Part shown: positions 46,698-57,304 of the stretch, in pieces | Position numbering within the stretch: the stretch's first letter is position 1 | Layout: the number at the start of each line of letters is the position of its first letter | Source: Krasilnikovozyma curviuscula | Lineage: Eukaryota; Basidiomycota; Tremellomycetes; Cystofilobasidiales; Mrakiaceae | Assembly: GCA_014825775.1 (NCBI GenBank) | Contig: MVAQ01000049.1 | Location: 1-64,000, forward strand | Length of the DNA: 64,000 nt | Reading direction: 5' to 3' | Made by a program: the position numbers and the translations under genes | Notes under the pieces: model-generated | The model's database searches: none | The model's input: the letters and a program-made list of their open reading frames with translations, nothing else | What the model was told of the DNA's origin: nothing

Positions 46698-47274
46698 TCC
46701 TGCAAAATGATTGATGTGGATTGAGAGTTGAATGGTGAAAGGTTTAGAGTGATGACAAAGAGCCGTGGAGCTGAAACCTCATTGGCCGGTGGTATGACGC
46801 GCTTTGTTTACTTTTTCGAAGATTTTCAATCTCTTTTACCAGCATTCTTTAAACCGACACTGTTACGGATTTATTAAGGGTGAGTGGAATGATGTGTCTC
46901 CTCACTTGTAAGAGTATCAGAAATAGACAGTAGTTTGGCCCCTTTCATATCATTTCTTTGAGTTCGGAGTGACAACAATGTTTCTATAAAGATGAGAATG
47001 TAACATAGTTGAGACAAACAACACGGAATCCGACATTACTTATCGCTGTCCCGATGCTATCTTTCATTATGTAACCCGGTTTCTAATGCTGATAGTGATA
47101 GTGCTATGCGCCAAAGTCGCGCTATTTCAATCTGTGTTAAATACCCAATACAAGTCTCTGGAAAAAAATAAACGTCAAGAGTTTGTTCAGTTAATAGTTC
47201 CCTGACAGAATGAACAAGTCATCACTCACAGTAATTCTTCCCGAATCTTACACACTACAAATCTGAACTAGTCT
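46698..47274. other. Intergenic region
   Basis: Between the weak small gene and the 3' end of the zinc-finger factor. AT-rich; no gene seen. Confidence 0.5.
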
Positions 47275-48677
47275 CTAACCAGCAGGAGTTGACCCTCCAG
47301 ATACAGAGTAGTATCTTCCACCACCAGTTGTCGAACTTCCCGAATCATACGCGTTCAAGCGCTCACATACGAGCGGGTGGTTGAGGACGCTGAACAAGTC
47401 ATCCGGCGAGTGATGGAACGACGAGGGGGTGTTCGTCCCACTGAGGTGCTGGGAGCTGTTGAATCCAGAGCTGATCTGTGGTGGTTGCTGATACTGCGCG
47501 ATCAACGGGTACTGGGTTGTAGCCACTGAAGGTGGGATGGGGACCTGTTGGAATGGATCTGTCTGGAGCGGTGGGAGATTATGGTAGTGTTGCTTGTAGC
47601 GTTGTTGTTGTTGTTCGTGCAAGTCGAGCTGGAGTGACGGGTCAAGAGCCATTTGGAACGGCGGTGGGCTGGATCCAGGAGTAGGGTGTCTGGACGAATT
47701 GGCGGACACAATTCTCACTTCGTCAAATTTCATGCTGAGAAGCTGCTGTGCGGTGGCCTGATCTGGAGGTGAAGCTGGTGCTGACACTGGCTGAGGTAAG
47801 GCTTGTTGCAGGGAAATTTGTTTTGCTGAGGGTCTAGTTTTAGTCCCGCCTGCGCCAGAGGCGGTCGCCTGCGGCTTCAAGTAGGTACATTCGAGCGACT
47901 TCTTCTCACATCGAGTACATGGAGTTCCACCATCGCAACGCATCTTCAAAGCAGCACAAAAGGAGCTGTATACCGCCAAAGAAATCATGGAAAGTGGCGT
48001 GAGCACAAGGAACTTTTTTCACGCGGTTCAACAAGGGGACGAAAAAAATAGGGGTGGAACTGACCATGCAACTTTACGAGAGACCTTGGAGATGCTCGTC
48101 TTTCCACCAGTGTGAAGCATGCTGTGTCTCTGCATCACGTCGTTTCTTGCAAACCGTTTCTCGCAAGTTGCACACTGAAAAACGAAAGGGAGGACATGGA
48201 AAAAAGATAAGGGCGAATCTGTCAGCGTCGACTTTCCAGCCCCGTAATGTGACAATCCAACTCACTTGGAATGGGAGGTCTCCAGCATCTGATCCATAGA
48301 GGAAGATGGAGGCCCAGGGAAGGTTGGGAGGTCAGGTCAGTTAGGTCAATTAGAAGAACTTAGAACCCGCCGGTGGGACAAAAAAAAAGTTCGCTGGCCA
48401 TAGGGGACAAGGAAAAGGACGTACGACTCCTCTCGTGTCTCTGTAGGTGTTCGAGCTTCCCAAAGATCCTTCTACACTCCTCCCATTTGCAGATGAATTG
48501 CTTCGCAGGCTTTCCCGCCGAATTCTTTGACCTCTTCTTTGTAACGGTTGGCGCTGGCGCTGAGACGGGAGTAATATTTTGCTGCTCTGCTGTGTTGGAA
48601 CCTGCAGGGTAGAACTCCACTCCTGCAGGCATAGAGGAACCCACCGGGTATTCCTCCTTGACATATGCCTCAGCCAT
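47275..48677 (-). CDS. Transcription factor with two C2H2 fingers and a Zn2Cys6 cluster
   Basis: Start set at ATG 48677 (MAEAYVKEEYPVGSS); an in-frame ATG at 48782 is possible. After a Lys/Ser segment comes finger 1: C-K-W-E-E-C...H-L-Q-R-H-E-R-S-H, whose last His is made across an intron. Finger 2 is C-A-T-C-E-K-R-F-A-R-N-D-V-M-Q-R-H-S-M-L-H. A basic link then leads, again across an intron (TG|C), into C-S-F-C-A-A-L-K-M-R-C-D-G-G-T-P-C-T-R-C-E, followed by K-K-S-L-E-C. That is a perfect C-x2-C-x6-C-x5-C-x2-C-x6-C cluster. The rest is Gln/Pro/Ser-rich (activation-type), ending SVSGGSTPAG. Nuclear DNA-binding factor; targets unknown. The three zinc modules assemble only when introns are removed at the sites given, which supports the model. 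Confidence 0.88.
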
Positions 48678-49274
48678 GGTTTGGCGGCAGGTTGGATTGC
48701 GCTGGTGGCAGGGGAGGGAGAGGGGACTTTGAGCGTTGCAACACACTCGAGCGGCGCCTGCAAAGTTCACTATTTCCGACACAGATTTTTACACTGTAAT
48801 TTTCCCCAAACTTACACCAAAGATTAAAAAGAAAAATAAGGTTCAAAAAATGTTCAAAGTTCTATGGAAAAAAACCGAATGCAGTTCGAACCGCCTGGAT
48901 AGAGCTGCAACGGCGGTGGGGAATCGAACAACTCATTCTTACTTATCTCTCATATAGCATGCGAGTCCATCTCAAAAGACCAGCTAGAGTTTTCGGGATT
49001 TGCTACACCTGAAAATCGAAGCTATCGTGTATTCAGTGCTGTGTTTCGCAGTCGGCTTGGAAAGCGGTCGCGGTATTCCAGTTTGTACAAAACCCCTTGC
49101 CAATATTGAGTAGTTCATTTGAGAAATTAATACCACTGAAGATGAAGTGGTCGATGGTCAAGTACCTTCAAAGCATAGGAGACCGCAACACCGTTCGCCG
49201 AAAGACAATAATCACAGAAATATGAAGAATCTCAACGGCACCAAATTTCCAAGTTACACTTGTAAAGCACTGAC
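48678..49274. other. Intergenic region upstream of the zinc-finger factor
   Basis: About 0.6 kb of promoter or 5' leader for the minus-strand factor, and 3' flank of the next minus-strand gene. No other gene seen. Confidence 0.5.
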
Positions 49275-51116
49275 TTAGGCTTTGCTGAGGTTTCTGTTAG
49301 CTGACCATAGCATGAAAGGTTAGCAAAACACCGAGTTCAAGTGGTACACCAATTACTCACCGGGTACCTTGAGGCCTTTACCAAACCCACGATAGGCATA
49401 GAATGTATACATCAAATAAATAATCTGCAAGCTGGTGGTAACCGTCATGAGCAAGTAGAGCTTGTTTTGGTCTGAGGCGGATTCACTAATTAGCATCGTG
49501 TTCCCTTTGCCTTTCGATGGAAACTTACTGCCCAGAGACTTGAGAGCCCCAATGAAGGAAGCAACGCCGTACATCTTATGAATGGAGAGCATCACATTAT
49601 AGAAGGCCAAGAGGCGGTTGGTGGAAATAACAATGGTTGCAATTTGGAAAGCGATGAGGACGACCTGAGAAGCAAACAACCGCAACGTACAAACATCAAT
49701 CTCAGAAGCAAGGGGTGAAAGAATCTAAACTGAATGAGCGAGCCTGAAACTCACTTGAATCGGTAGAATACCCAAGATGACGGTCATTATCTCCCTCGGA
49801 ACGGCCCAAGCCAGCACCACCTGCAGAGCAAAGTTGAAAAGAATCAAGAACCCTATAAGGGTGTAGTTGGCGACCATCAACGAAGAGTTTTTGGATCCGG
49901 TGATGTCTAGCCACACGGCGGAGACAGTCAAGATCTCCCACGCTTCCATGACTGTAAAGACCGTTGTGTAATTGGCGACGACGGTGAGCAGCTGGCGAGA
50001 GCGGCCGATTGAGCCTGATAGGTGGTTTCAGGAAGTTATAACGCTGAACAATAGAAGATTGTTTTAACAAGGAAAATGATTGGCTTACACAGGTACGGAT
50101 CAGCAGTAAGCTGGGAATGGGTTGAAGCAGAGCATGTCAGACAGGGAAGACTCCGTGAGGAGAAACGTAGGACATACTTTTCTGTAAGAAGGAGTCCAAC
50201 TCTTGGAACTAAAAATCTTGTAGTTGATACCAATAGTAACTAACCAGAAGCTACCCGATAGACGATGAATGACGCAAACGCATGAACCTACTGTTTAAAG
50301 ATTCTTAGTGACAGAAGTTCAACTCACAAGTTTTGAATCGCAGGCATACACCAGAAAGTACTGTTTAGAGCATACAAGTTCTTGGTTGACACCTGGTCCA
50401 AAGCAGACCGTTGGCCAGCGTCAAGGTAGCCTGCCAATACTAGGTAGCCGTGGAAGAGAGTAACGGCGGAGAGATAGACGATGGATTGTTTCTTAATGGC
50501 CATTAAAGCGCCTCCGACCATGATGATACTTGAAGAAAAGTAAAGAAGGGGCAAAATTAATTGATTTGTACTATGAGAAGGGGGAGGAAGAAACGTACTT
50601 GGCAAAGATGGTAAGAATCTGCAAAGTGATCGCACCATAAACGATCAAAATTGTTAACCTCCAATCAAAAAGATATTTGTTGAAGATAAAAAGACTCACC
50701 TGAACTACAAGACTGGGGTAGAAAGTGCTGTTGGTATAGGATCCATGGGAGTCGAAAGCCATCTGGTCTTTGATCTGCACAAGGAGCGCAATGAGAATAG
50801 CAATGGCAGCTATAGCAGACGTCAAGAGAGATCCAAAGTATAACTAGTTAATAAACAAAGAGGTCAGAAGGAAGAGAGGCAGAAAGGGAAAGGAGATGCT
50901 GAAAAATAAGTTTTACCTTTGCAGTATTGGTCCAAGCCATGGTCTCAACGGGAGCTTCTGGGATGTGTGACTTGAAAGCAATTCCAAGCTTCTCTTCATT
51001 AATGTCATGTTCTTGATCTGGTCCGAAAGAAAAGAAGGAGTTTGATTCAGTCGCCTCCCGGGGGGATTGGATCAGTAAAATGAAATAGTATCAGTCAAGA
51101 ACTCACCTGAAGACAT
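49275..51116 (-). CDS. Multi-pass membrane protein, unrecognised (about seven helices)
   Basis: ATG 51116 gives M-S-S, then an intron, then DQEHDINEEKLGIAFKSH. Hydrophobic segments follow: SLLTSAIAAIAILIALLVQI, an I-L-T-I-F-A-K...M-V-G-G-A-L-M-A stretch, S-I-V-Y-L-S-A-V-T-L-F-H-G-Y-L-V-L-A-G-Y-L, T-L-I-G-F-L-I-L-F-N-F-A-L-Q-V-V-L-A-W-A-V, I-M-T-V-I-L-G-I-L-P-I-Q-V-V-L-I-A-F-Q-I-A-T-I, and L-Y-L-L-M-T-V-T-T-S-L-Q-I-I-Y-L-M-Y. N-glycosylation-type Asn-x-Ser/Thr sites lie in outer loops (GSYTNST, ALNSTFW). The C-terminus either stops at 49353 (KVPGE) or is spliced at a GTGAGT there to NRNLSKA, TAA 49275-49277. I do not recognise the family. Multi-exon, with short introns. Confidence 0.7.
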
Positions 51117-52480
51117 GGTTCTGTGGGCTTAAAAATATGTCATGTAACGGTGAGCAATATTCTGGAGAGGCTTAAAGAGGGGTAAGACGCACATAGAAGA
51201 AGAGTTAGAATGGCTTAGGGGACGACGGAAGACTTAGGTTAGACGTTTGTGAAGTAAATGGAAAAAACGGAGTCCTGTGTCGCCATCTCTGTCTTTTTAT
51301 GTGCCTGCCAAGATCTATATTACCTTGACACTTTCTACACTAGTCCGAGGAAAGTCCACAAGAAAACAGAACTGATTGGATGATTAGATGTGATTGCCGT
51401 TTTTTGGGCTGCCAAGCGGATCAGATATCGCTTGAATGGGCCGAAATTTCGAAGCAACGGAAACGACGAACATCCCTTTCGGACACCCAGTCATATCACC
51501 GATGTAGAGCTAACAGAACCACGTTTTATAGATGGTAAAAAGGGTATAAATCTTAAAATGGGTTGGGTTGTACAGGATGAATCAAAGCGAACAACATAGA
51601 TGAAGCTAACTTCCAAGCCGCTGCTTGCAACATTCCTTCATACAGGAGAAGAATGTGAGATACTCAGGTGATTCTTGTCTCACTCTTGAAGCAAACGCAG
51701 TGGTGACAGACAAACTAGGCGAAGTGTGCGAAGCGACAGGGTACAGAGTTTAGAAGCCAAAAAGTATCACAATTCTCACGCTCTCAAACCTATGAGAACC
51801 ATCCAAGTTTGACAGAATATTGAATCTCTGGAGAAGTCTCGTCTTGTTGACGACAAAGAGGGTGGGTGTCGCCTTAGGAGCCGGACTGTCAGAGACCCTT
51901 TCGCGTCAACTCTGTTGCAAAGACTCTATGCGTGATCACTCAATCACTAGTGGTGACAGGAGATTGTTGTTGTACGCTTACTACCCGTTTACCCACTCCT
52001 CACTATACACCATGCAATATGGAGGTAACATCTCCAGTCTTCTCACCCGACCAAGGTGAATTAGTACGTCAGCCATGCGATACTCCGGCGGTAAATCCAT
52101 TTCGATTGTATCCAGATTACAGAGGAGTATGCTGCCGCTCACGCTGGGAAACCGGCATCAGATTTGTGTATTCCTTCACTCTTACACCACCGCAGAGGAG
52201 AGAATCGGCGGTTGCGCAGAAATCTGTGCTTCGGGGCGCTTTCATCTCCTCAAGTAAGGTAGCACATGCAGTGGCGATTTCCCTTTTGAAATTCATTCAG
52301 CTAGCTTGCCATCAACTGCGACACACATCAAGAGGGTAATACATTTCGATAAGGTAAGCGGTTGCTACAGCAGCCTGTAACTAGATTGTCATTCTGATTG
52401 TGTTGTTTCAGCCTCGTACCGACCCACTTCTCATCCCAGGGTGACAAACCAGGCCAAATCGTACCTCAGTAACCCCAGAA
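51117..52480. other. Divergent intergenic region, membrane protein / F-box protein
   Basis: About 1.36 kb. Short frames such as 51390-51599 and 51932-52339 (+) have no family signal or splice support. No clear promoter motif seen. Confidence 0.45.
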
Positions 52481-54051
52481 ATGACTCCAAGGTCACTTGA
52501 TTCCCTTCCGGTCTTAGTGTTAGATAGGATTATGCACTTCCTTGCTGACAAGGCATCAGGGGAGTCGAAGGAGGGCTTGATTCACCTGTCCATGTGCTCG
52601 AGGCGGCTGCGATACGACAGTATGAGGCCCATTTTTCAACGACTTCGACTTCGATTTCCTGACGACGACACTGTTGTAAGAGATGGGTCCACACCGATTT
52701 TTACGGAAAAGGTGGTCAGCTTCCTCTCAGGGAACCCACACATTGCCCTACTCGTGAGGTGAGCTCTATCACTCTACACAAATGTTTAGATGGATCTTTG
52801 ACACTTCTGTTGATCTAGGGAGCTTGTTATTGACTCAGGAGGAGACCCAGGGGACGAATATGGAGGAGAAATGGCTCATTGTCAGAACCTCGACTTCCGT
52901 TCGGTACTCAGCTTATTACCCAACATCTACACACTTTACTGGCCGTCAAGCAGAACCTTGACTGAAAGCTTACTCATTGCTATACAACAACATACCCACC
53001 TACAAGCTGTACGTTGCGGTGCAGAGACCGCTCTCGAACTGATCGACTTCAGGAATCTACACCCAGGGGTACTCGACGGTGTTCATGTCAAGAGGTGGAC
53101 TGCATTACCTGGCGTCTTCTATCCTTCTGGAATGAATATTGGATCCTATGAATGTGGCTGGAGTGAACAATTCGAGTTGGAGATGTTCGAAGAAATCGCC
53201 CTTTTCCGATCAGAGGCACGACACCTCATCTCAGGAACACCTTTCAGCTCAGCAGCCGACATCACGCTCTTCGCCCCATCGCTCAATTATATCCTTACTT
53301 TACTCCCTGGTTTCCTCAATCTACACCCCAATATGACCAGCTTCTCCGCTCAAAGTGTCGACACTGCACCCACTGATCTCATTCGGGCAGCGCTCCCACC
53401 ATTAGATAACTTCTTCAACGCCTTTAACAGTGAAAATGGGCTTCCTACAATCCAGCAGTTCAAAGTACAGCGATCTAGACTGCCTCCATCCTCTACCTCT
53501 GTTTTAGCTCCCGCGTCGTTTTCTGAGTGGAAGCTCATCGCAATGTCAGTCACTCTGGAGAGAGGTTGGACTCAACAAAACTTCAGAAAAATCGCAACCT
53601 TTTTTCCAACACTGCAATGGTTAGAAGTGAGAGGTGATTTTATCGAAGTGGTGGACCACTTAGACATCGAGGGGAGCTCTGTAGTACGTCGTTTCTTTCC
53701 TATACACTCTTGTAAAAAGAACTGCATAACGATGGATTCTTGTCTTCTCTTTGTGACTTCCAGCCTCCAAATGAGTTGCGCTCAACTGCGTGGGCATCTC
53801 TCGCCCCCCTCTCCCACTTACAACACCTCGACATCTCCTCTTCGTTCATCCTCCCTTCCCACCTCCTTCTTCCCGAAGTCCACGAAAACACCTTTCACAA
53901 TCTCGCCACCGAGGCACTGGATAGCTTAATTGATACGAGAAAAAATGGGGAGTTGACGAGAGTGTGGGTGGCTGATGCTCGACCAGGATTTTCACTCAAT
54001 ATCAATATGAAGATGAATGGCGAGAGAGGTATGGAACGGCTACGGAGGTGA
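52481..54051 (+). CDS. F-box protein
   Basis: ATG 52481. The N-terminal F-box-like segment is L-D-S-L-P-V-L-V-L-D-R-I-M-H-F-L-A, followed by L-I-H-L-S-M-C-S-R-R-L-R, the usual second helix pattern. F-box proteins recruit targets to SCF ubiquitin ligases through Skp1. The remaining 450 or so residues show leucine-rich, LRR-like spacing (LPNIYTLYW, HLQAVRCG, LQWLEVRGDF, LSHLQHLDISSSF), common in mushroom F-box families. Introns at about 52760-52818 and 53683-53763; both keep frame. Stop TGA 54049-54051. Such genes are numerous and fast-evolving in basidiomycetes, so the target cannot be guessed. Confidence 0.8.
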
Positions 54052-54422
54052 AGTTTTGTGAAGAGAGGATAGTAGCATTGAGATGTGCAGGTCCACTTAG
54101 GTATGGGGCTGAATGGTAACGAACGACTCGCAGGGCAATGGAGCTGCGGAAAATTGGACGGGAGTCGAGAAAGACGCTGGACTTTAGAAAGTTTAGAGTC
54201 GAAGATTCGGTACCTTCTTGCAGAGTAACCTTTCACTGTGAAGTGAGAGCAACAGAGCAAACTTGGAATATATGCGCGTTATCAAGCAGCCCTGGACGCG
54301 TCTGCTTTTTCTGAAGCTGGGACGAACCGCCCCATCACGTTCTGCACCCAGCATATGCCCTTTAAGAACAAAGATGAAGGGAGTGAAGGACAGAATACTC
54401 CATATCATATTCTGTATGCCCT
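54052..54422. other. Convergent intergenic region
   Basis: Between the F-box gene (+) and the ABM-fold gene (-). No gene seen. Confidence 0.5.
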
Positions 54423-55054
54423 CTACATCTCTTCGACATAGTGAACAACCGAAGATTCCATCAGACCTGATCCAATTAATTTCCCAAAACCTTCACCAGC
54501 TACAGGCAAACCAACGAGAGCATCTTTAGCTTTCAATAAGACAGAAAGCGATACATGACCCAGTGAAAGACAACTGTTAAATACTAACCAAGATGAGCTT
54601 TGAATCCAGTGAAGCTGGTGTACTTCTCGTAGAAGTAGAAAGTCTTTATGCAGTAGAATAACGTATCTCAGCGAAACCTTGGCTGATTGAGACAGAACAC
54701 TCCTATGCGGAACTCACATCTCTCTTGTCCTCCTCGGCATTTCTCCCAATATTGTACACCAACACGTCGTCCTTCTCTAAGAGTGACAGCTCTTGAGCCT
54801 TCTTTATTGTTGTAACAAAAGCATCACCGTGGCCTGCCTTGACTGTGATCTGTATTTAGCAGACAATGGAAAGCGGTTGCTGTTACTCGAAATGTCGCCC
54901 AAAATGCTTCTTGAGCTTCATTATCTCTTTACCAATCTCTTGGAGATTATTGAAAGGTCACAGAAATGAAGTTTAGTCTTACCGATCCATGAACGACGAA
55001 TGGCTTCCCTGAGTTCTGGATTGACGCGGGAGGGGGTGGGATAGCAGACGACAT
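54423..55054 (-). CDS. Antibiotic biosynthesis monooxygenase (ABM)-fold protein
   Basis: A small gene of four short exons, easy to miss. Exon 1 (54983-55054): MSSAIPPPPASIQNSGKPFV and VHGS. Exon 2 (54718-54849): I-T-V-K-A-G-H-G-D-A-F-V, then helix, then D-V-L-V-Y-N-I-G-R-N. Exon 3 begins at 54643: T-F-Y-F-Y-E-K-Y-T-S-F-T-G-F-K-A-H-L. Exon 4 gives A-K-D-A-L-V-G-L-P-V-A-G-E-G-F-G and ends H-Y-V-E-E-M, TAG 54423-54425. The order (strand V-K-x-G, helix, Y-x-x-G, then F-Y-F-Y-E-x-Y, then H-L) is that of ABM/YgiN-type ferredoxin-like dimers, which act as small cofactor-free monooxygenases or heme/quinol-linked enzymes. All phases agree. About 120 residues. The exact reaction is unknown. Confidence 0.82.
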
Positions 55055-57304
55055 GTTCGATGTGGTTCGACTTAATACTTCTTCGCCGAATTCAAAAATG
55101 AGAGGCGATTGTGGTTGAGAGTAAAATCAGAAGGCTAGGTGGTGAACGGGACGAAGAAGGTCGTGGCGAGATGGTGGAGGTGTTGAGTTTTTGCTTCGTC
55201 AGATTTCAAAGTAGGCTCGCGCAATGGTCGACGCAATGTACTAGATGTCATAAATTTTGACCAAGACCATGCTCATCTCAACAAAGACAGTGGGGAAGAG
55301 AAAAATCACCACGGAAGGAGGGGGAGGAGTAGATGTCCACCGGGGAGGCTGAACGAGTGCAGAGGTACGAGATGTCCTGCTGGAGGATCTCATGAAGAGT
55401 TGGGGGGTGTTCAAGGGTCCTGGGGACTCTGGCGAGAGGGAATAAGATCGTGAGATACTAGAGGAGAAAGAACTCGAGAGATGGATTACAGTAGAGGCCG
55501 AGATTGGGAAGAAAAGGCAAAGTTTTGGAAGCTGATGGGCCATATATTTTGGAAGAGCGAAACCACACTCGCTACGCTTCCCTGGTCTCTCCTGAATCTA
55601 GTGAGTAAGCCACTATATACATATCTATAACAATATATAATTCTACTTAACAGCTTCCACAACTTTCCTCTATTCTAATATGTAACACGACAAGATTTGC
55701 GAGGTGACACCGACGAGGGAACTCCAGAAGAAGGTAACAAGGCTATGTTAATGCATTTCAGGTCTAACTCAGTCCTATAGATGCTAGCTTGCAGTGGATT
55801 TAAGTCGCCATTGTTCTCTAAGACAATCACACCTTGGCGTCAGGAAAGTCACGCATCGAGATGCAGCTTGAGATCCTTGGGCGTCACGCCCAAGCGAGAT
55901 AGCACATGGATCATTTAACTCAAGTAATCTTTATTTGCTCTCACAGCTGCCTCTTTGCATATTGTGATATTTTAAGAACAAAGATGTTAGAAGCTTTAGT
56001 GCCTATCCAAAGTCTGTGACTTTGGAAATCCTGGCGCGCTTCGTTGCGATTAAGTAGACGAGGAAGCGCTAACAACCTCGTGAAACCAGCTAGATTCTGA
56101 CCGGTTTTATTTTAAATGAAGGAAGTTGCCGAAAAATAGCTCCTTTTCCCTAGGAATTCTATGAAGCGGTATATCGAACTTCATGGCCATATCCTTGGCG
56201 TTCCTAAGGACTCTCCTACGAACATACGATTAAGAAACTCAGAGACTGGAGCCTCTCTTCTTTGGTTTTTGACAGAAATACAGGCGTAAGAGCCTTGGCA
56301 AGGCCGAATATAGCCCTTAACGGGCGACACTATTTGAAGTTTTAGTACCTTTGCGCAGTATACGGTATACGGAAGCACTTCCGATGGTGGATCAAAGACT
56401 GACCCTTTGGACTGTTCAAGCCCTTGTGAGAGGTTCAAAACTTCGATAATGAACATGCAGTATCGTATAGCACACTTCAAGGAAGACCGTCTCTCCTGCT
56501 TAATCGCTATCAAAGCAACAGCACCGAATTCGAGCAACCAGGCATTCTGTGGCCAGGCTCTCCCCTCTGCATCGGCACGTCTTCCGGAAGAATTAAATTG
56601 GACAATTGATAGGAAGATCTCTCACACGAAGGCTTCCTTAATCGTGGTACCGCGTCTCAACGCGCGGTTCCGCGGCTCCTGATGATTTTTTCAACTTGAA
56701 TGTGTGCCCCTCGAGTTCGCCCAATTACCAAGCCTTTCTATCTTAGAAGAAACAGGAATGTCAATTCCAGACTGAGCCAGACCTGTGGTCTTGTCTCCTT
56801 AGATGAAAGGGACAGATTGATTCCAAAAATCGTAGATCATGTGGCGTTCGTTTGCGCCATATTCAGCTAGGGGGTGGATGGATGTCGCCCGGAAACTTGG
56901 AAAAGTGTAATTGCTTGCATTATAATATAGAGGGCATACACAGAGACATGTTCTTGAGTTTTGGCTGAATATTGGAAAGAATAAGAGCTCCTTCATATCA
57001 ACTACTCATAGATTTTGAGGTTAGGAAGATGCTGGATGCGACGCGGCCAAAAAGCACCCCGCCGTGTGGGTAAGCCTTCGATCGTGGAGAAAAAACCTAC
57101 GGCGTCAAGCTTTGGTTCATCTCCAGCCAACGACTACCTTGTACTTGTAAGAGAATTCAAGGTAGAGTGAAGTTTCCGCCTCCACGTTCTCTGTCAATAG
57201 AAGGTGAGTCTGATTGTTCTGCTGATCTGAGAGGCCTCCTCTTTCCAAATTATGTGTAAGCCTAACTTTTTCACATTTTCCTCCAAAGCGAATAGATCTT
57301 CAAG
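55055..57304. other. Gene-poor region
   Basis: About 2.25 kb, the longest stretch without an assigned gene. A minus frame at 55241-55543 (Ser/Pro-rich with one hydrophobic segment) and another at 56181-56537 lack introns or family signal. Palindromic restriction-like strings and a CGCGGTTCCGCGG motif occur near 56655-56675. It may include a worn repeat, which I cannot identify, and the promoter of the HMG-box gene. Confidence 0.4.

Noticed and set aside
48878..48900. tRNA B-box-like GGTTCGAAC on the minus strand
   Set aside because: The would-be T stem does not pair; the match is a short palindrome.
55241..55543. Minus frame of 100 codons, Ser/Pro-rich with one hydrophobic segment
   Set aside because: Low complexity and no supporting splice sites or homology; kept only as a remark.
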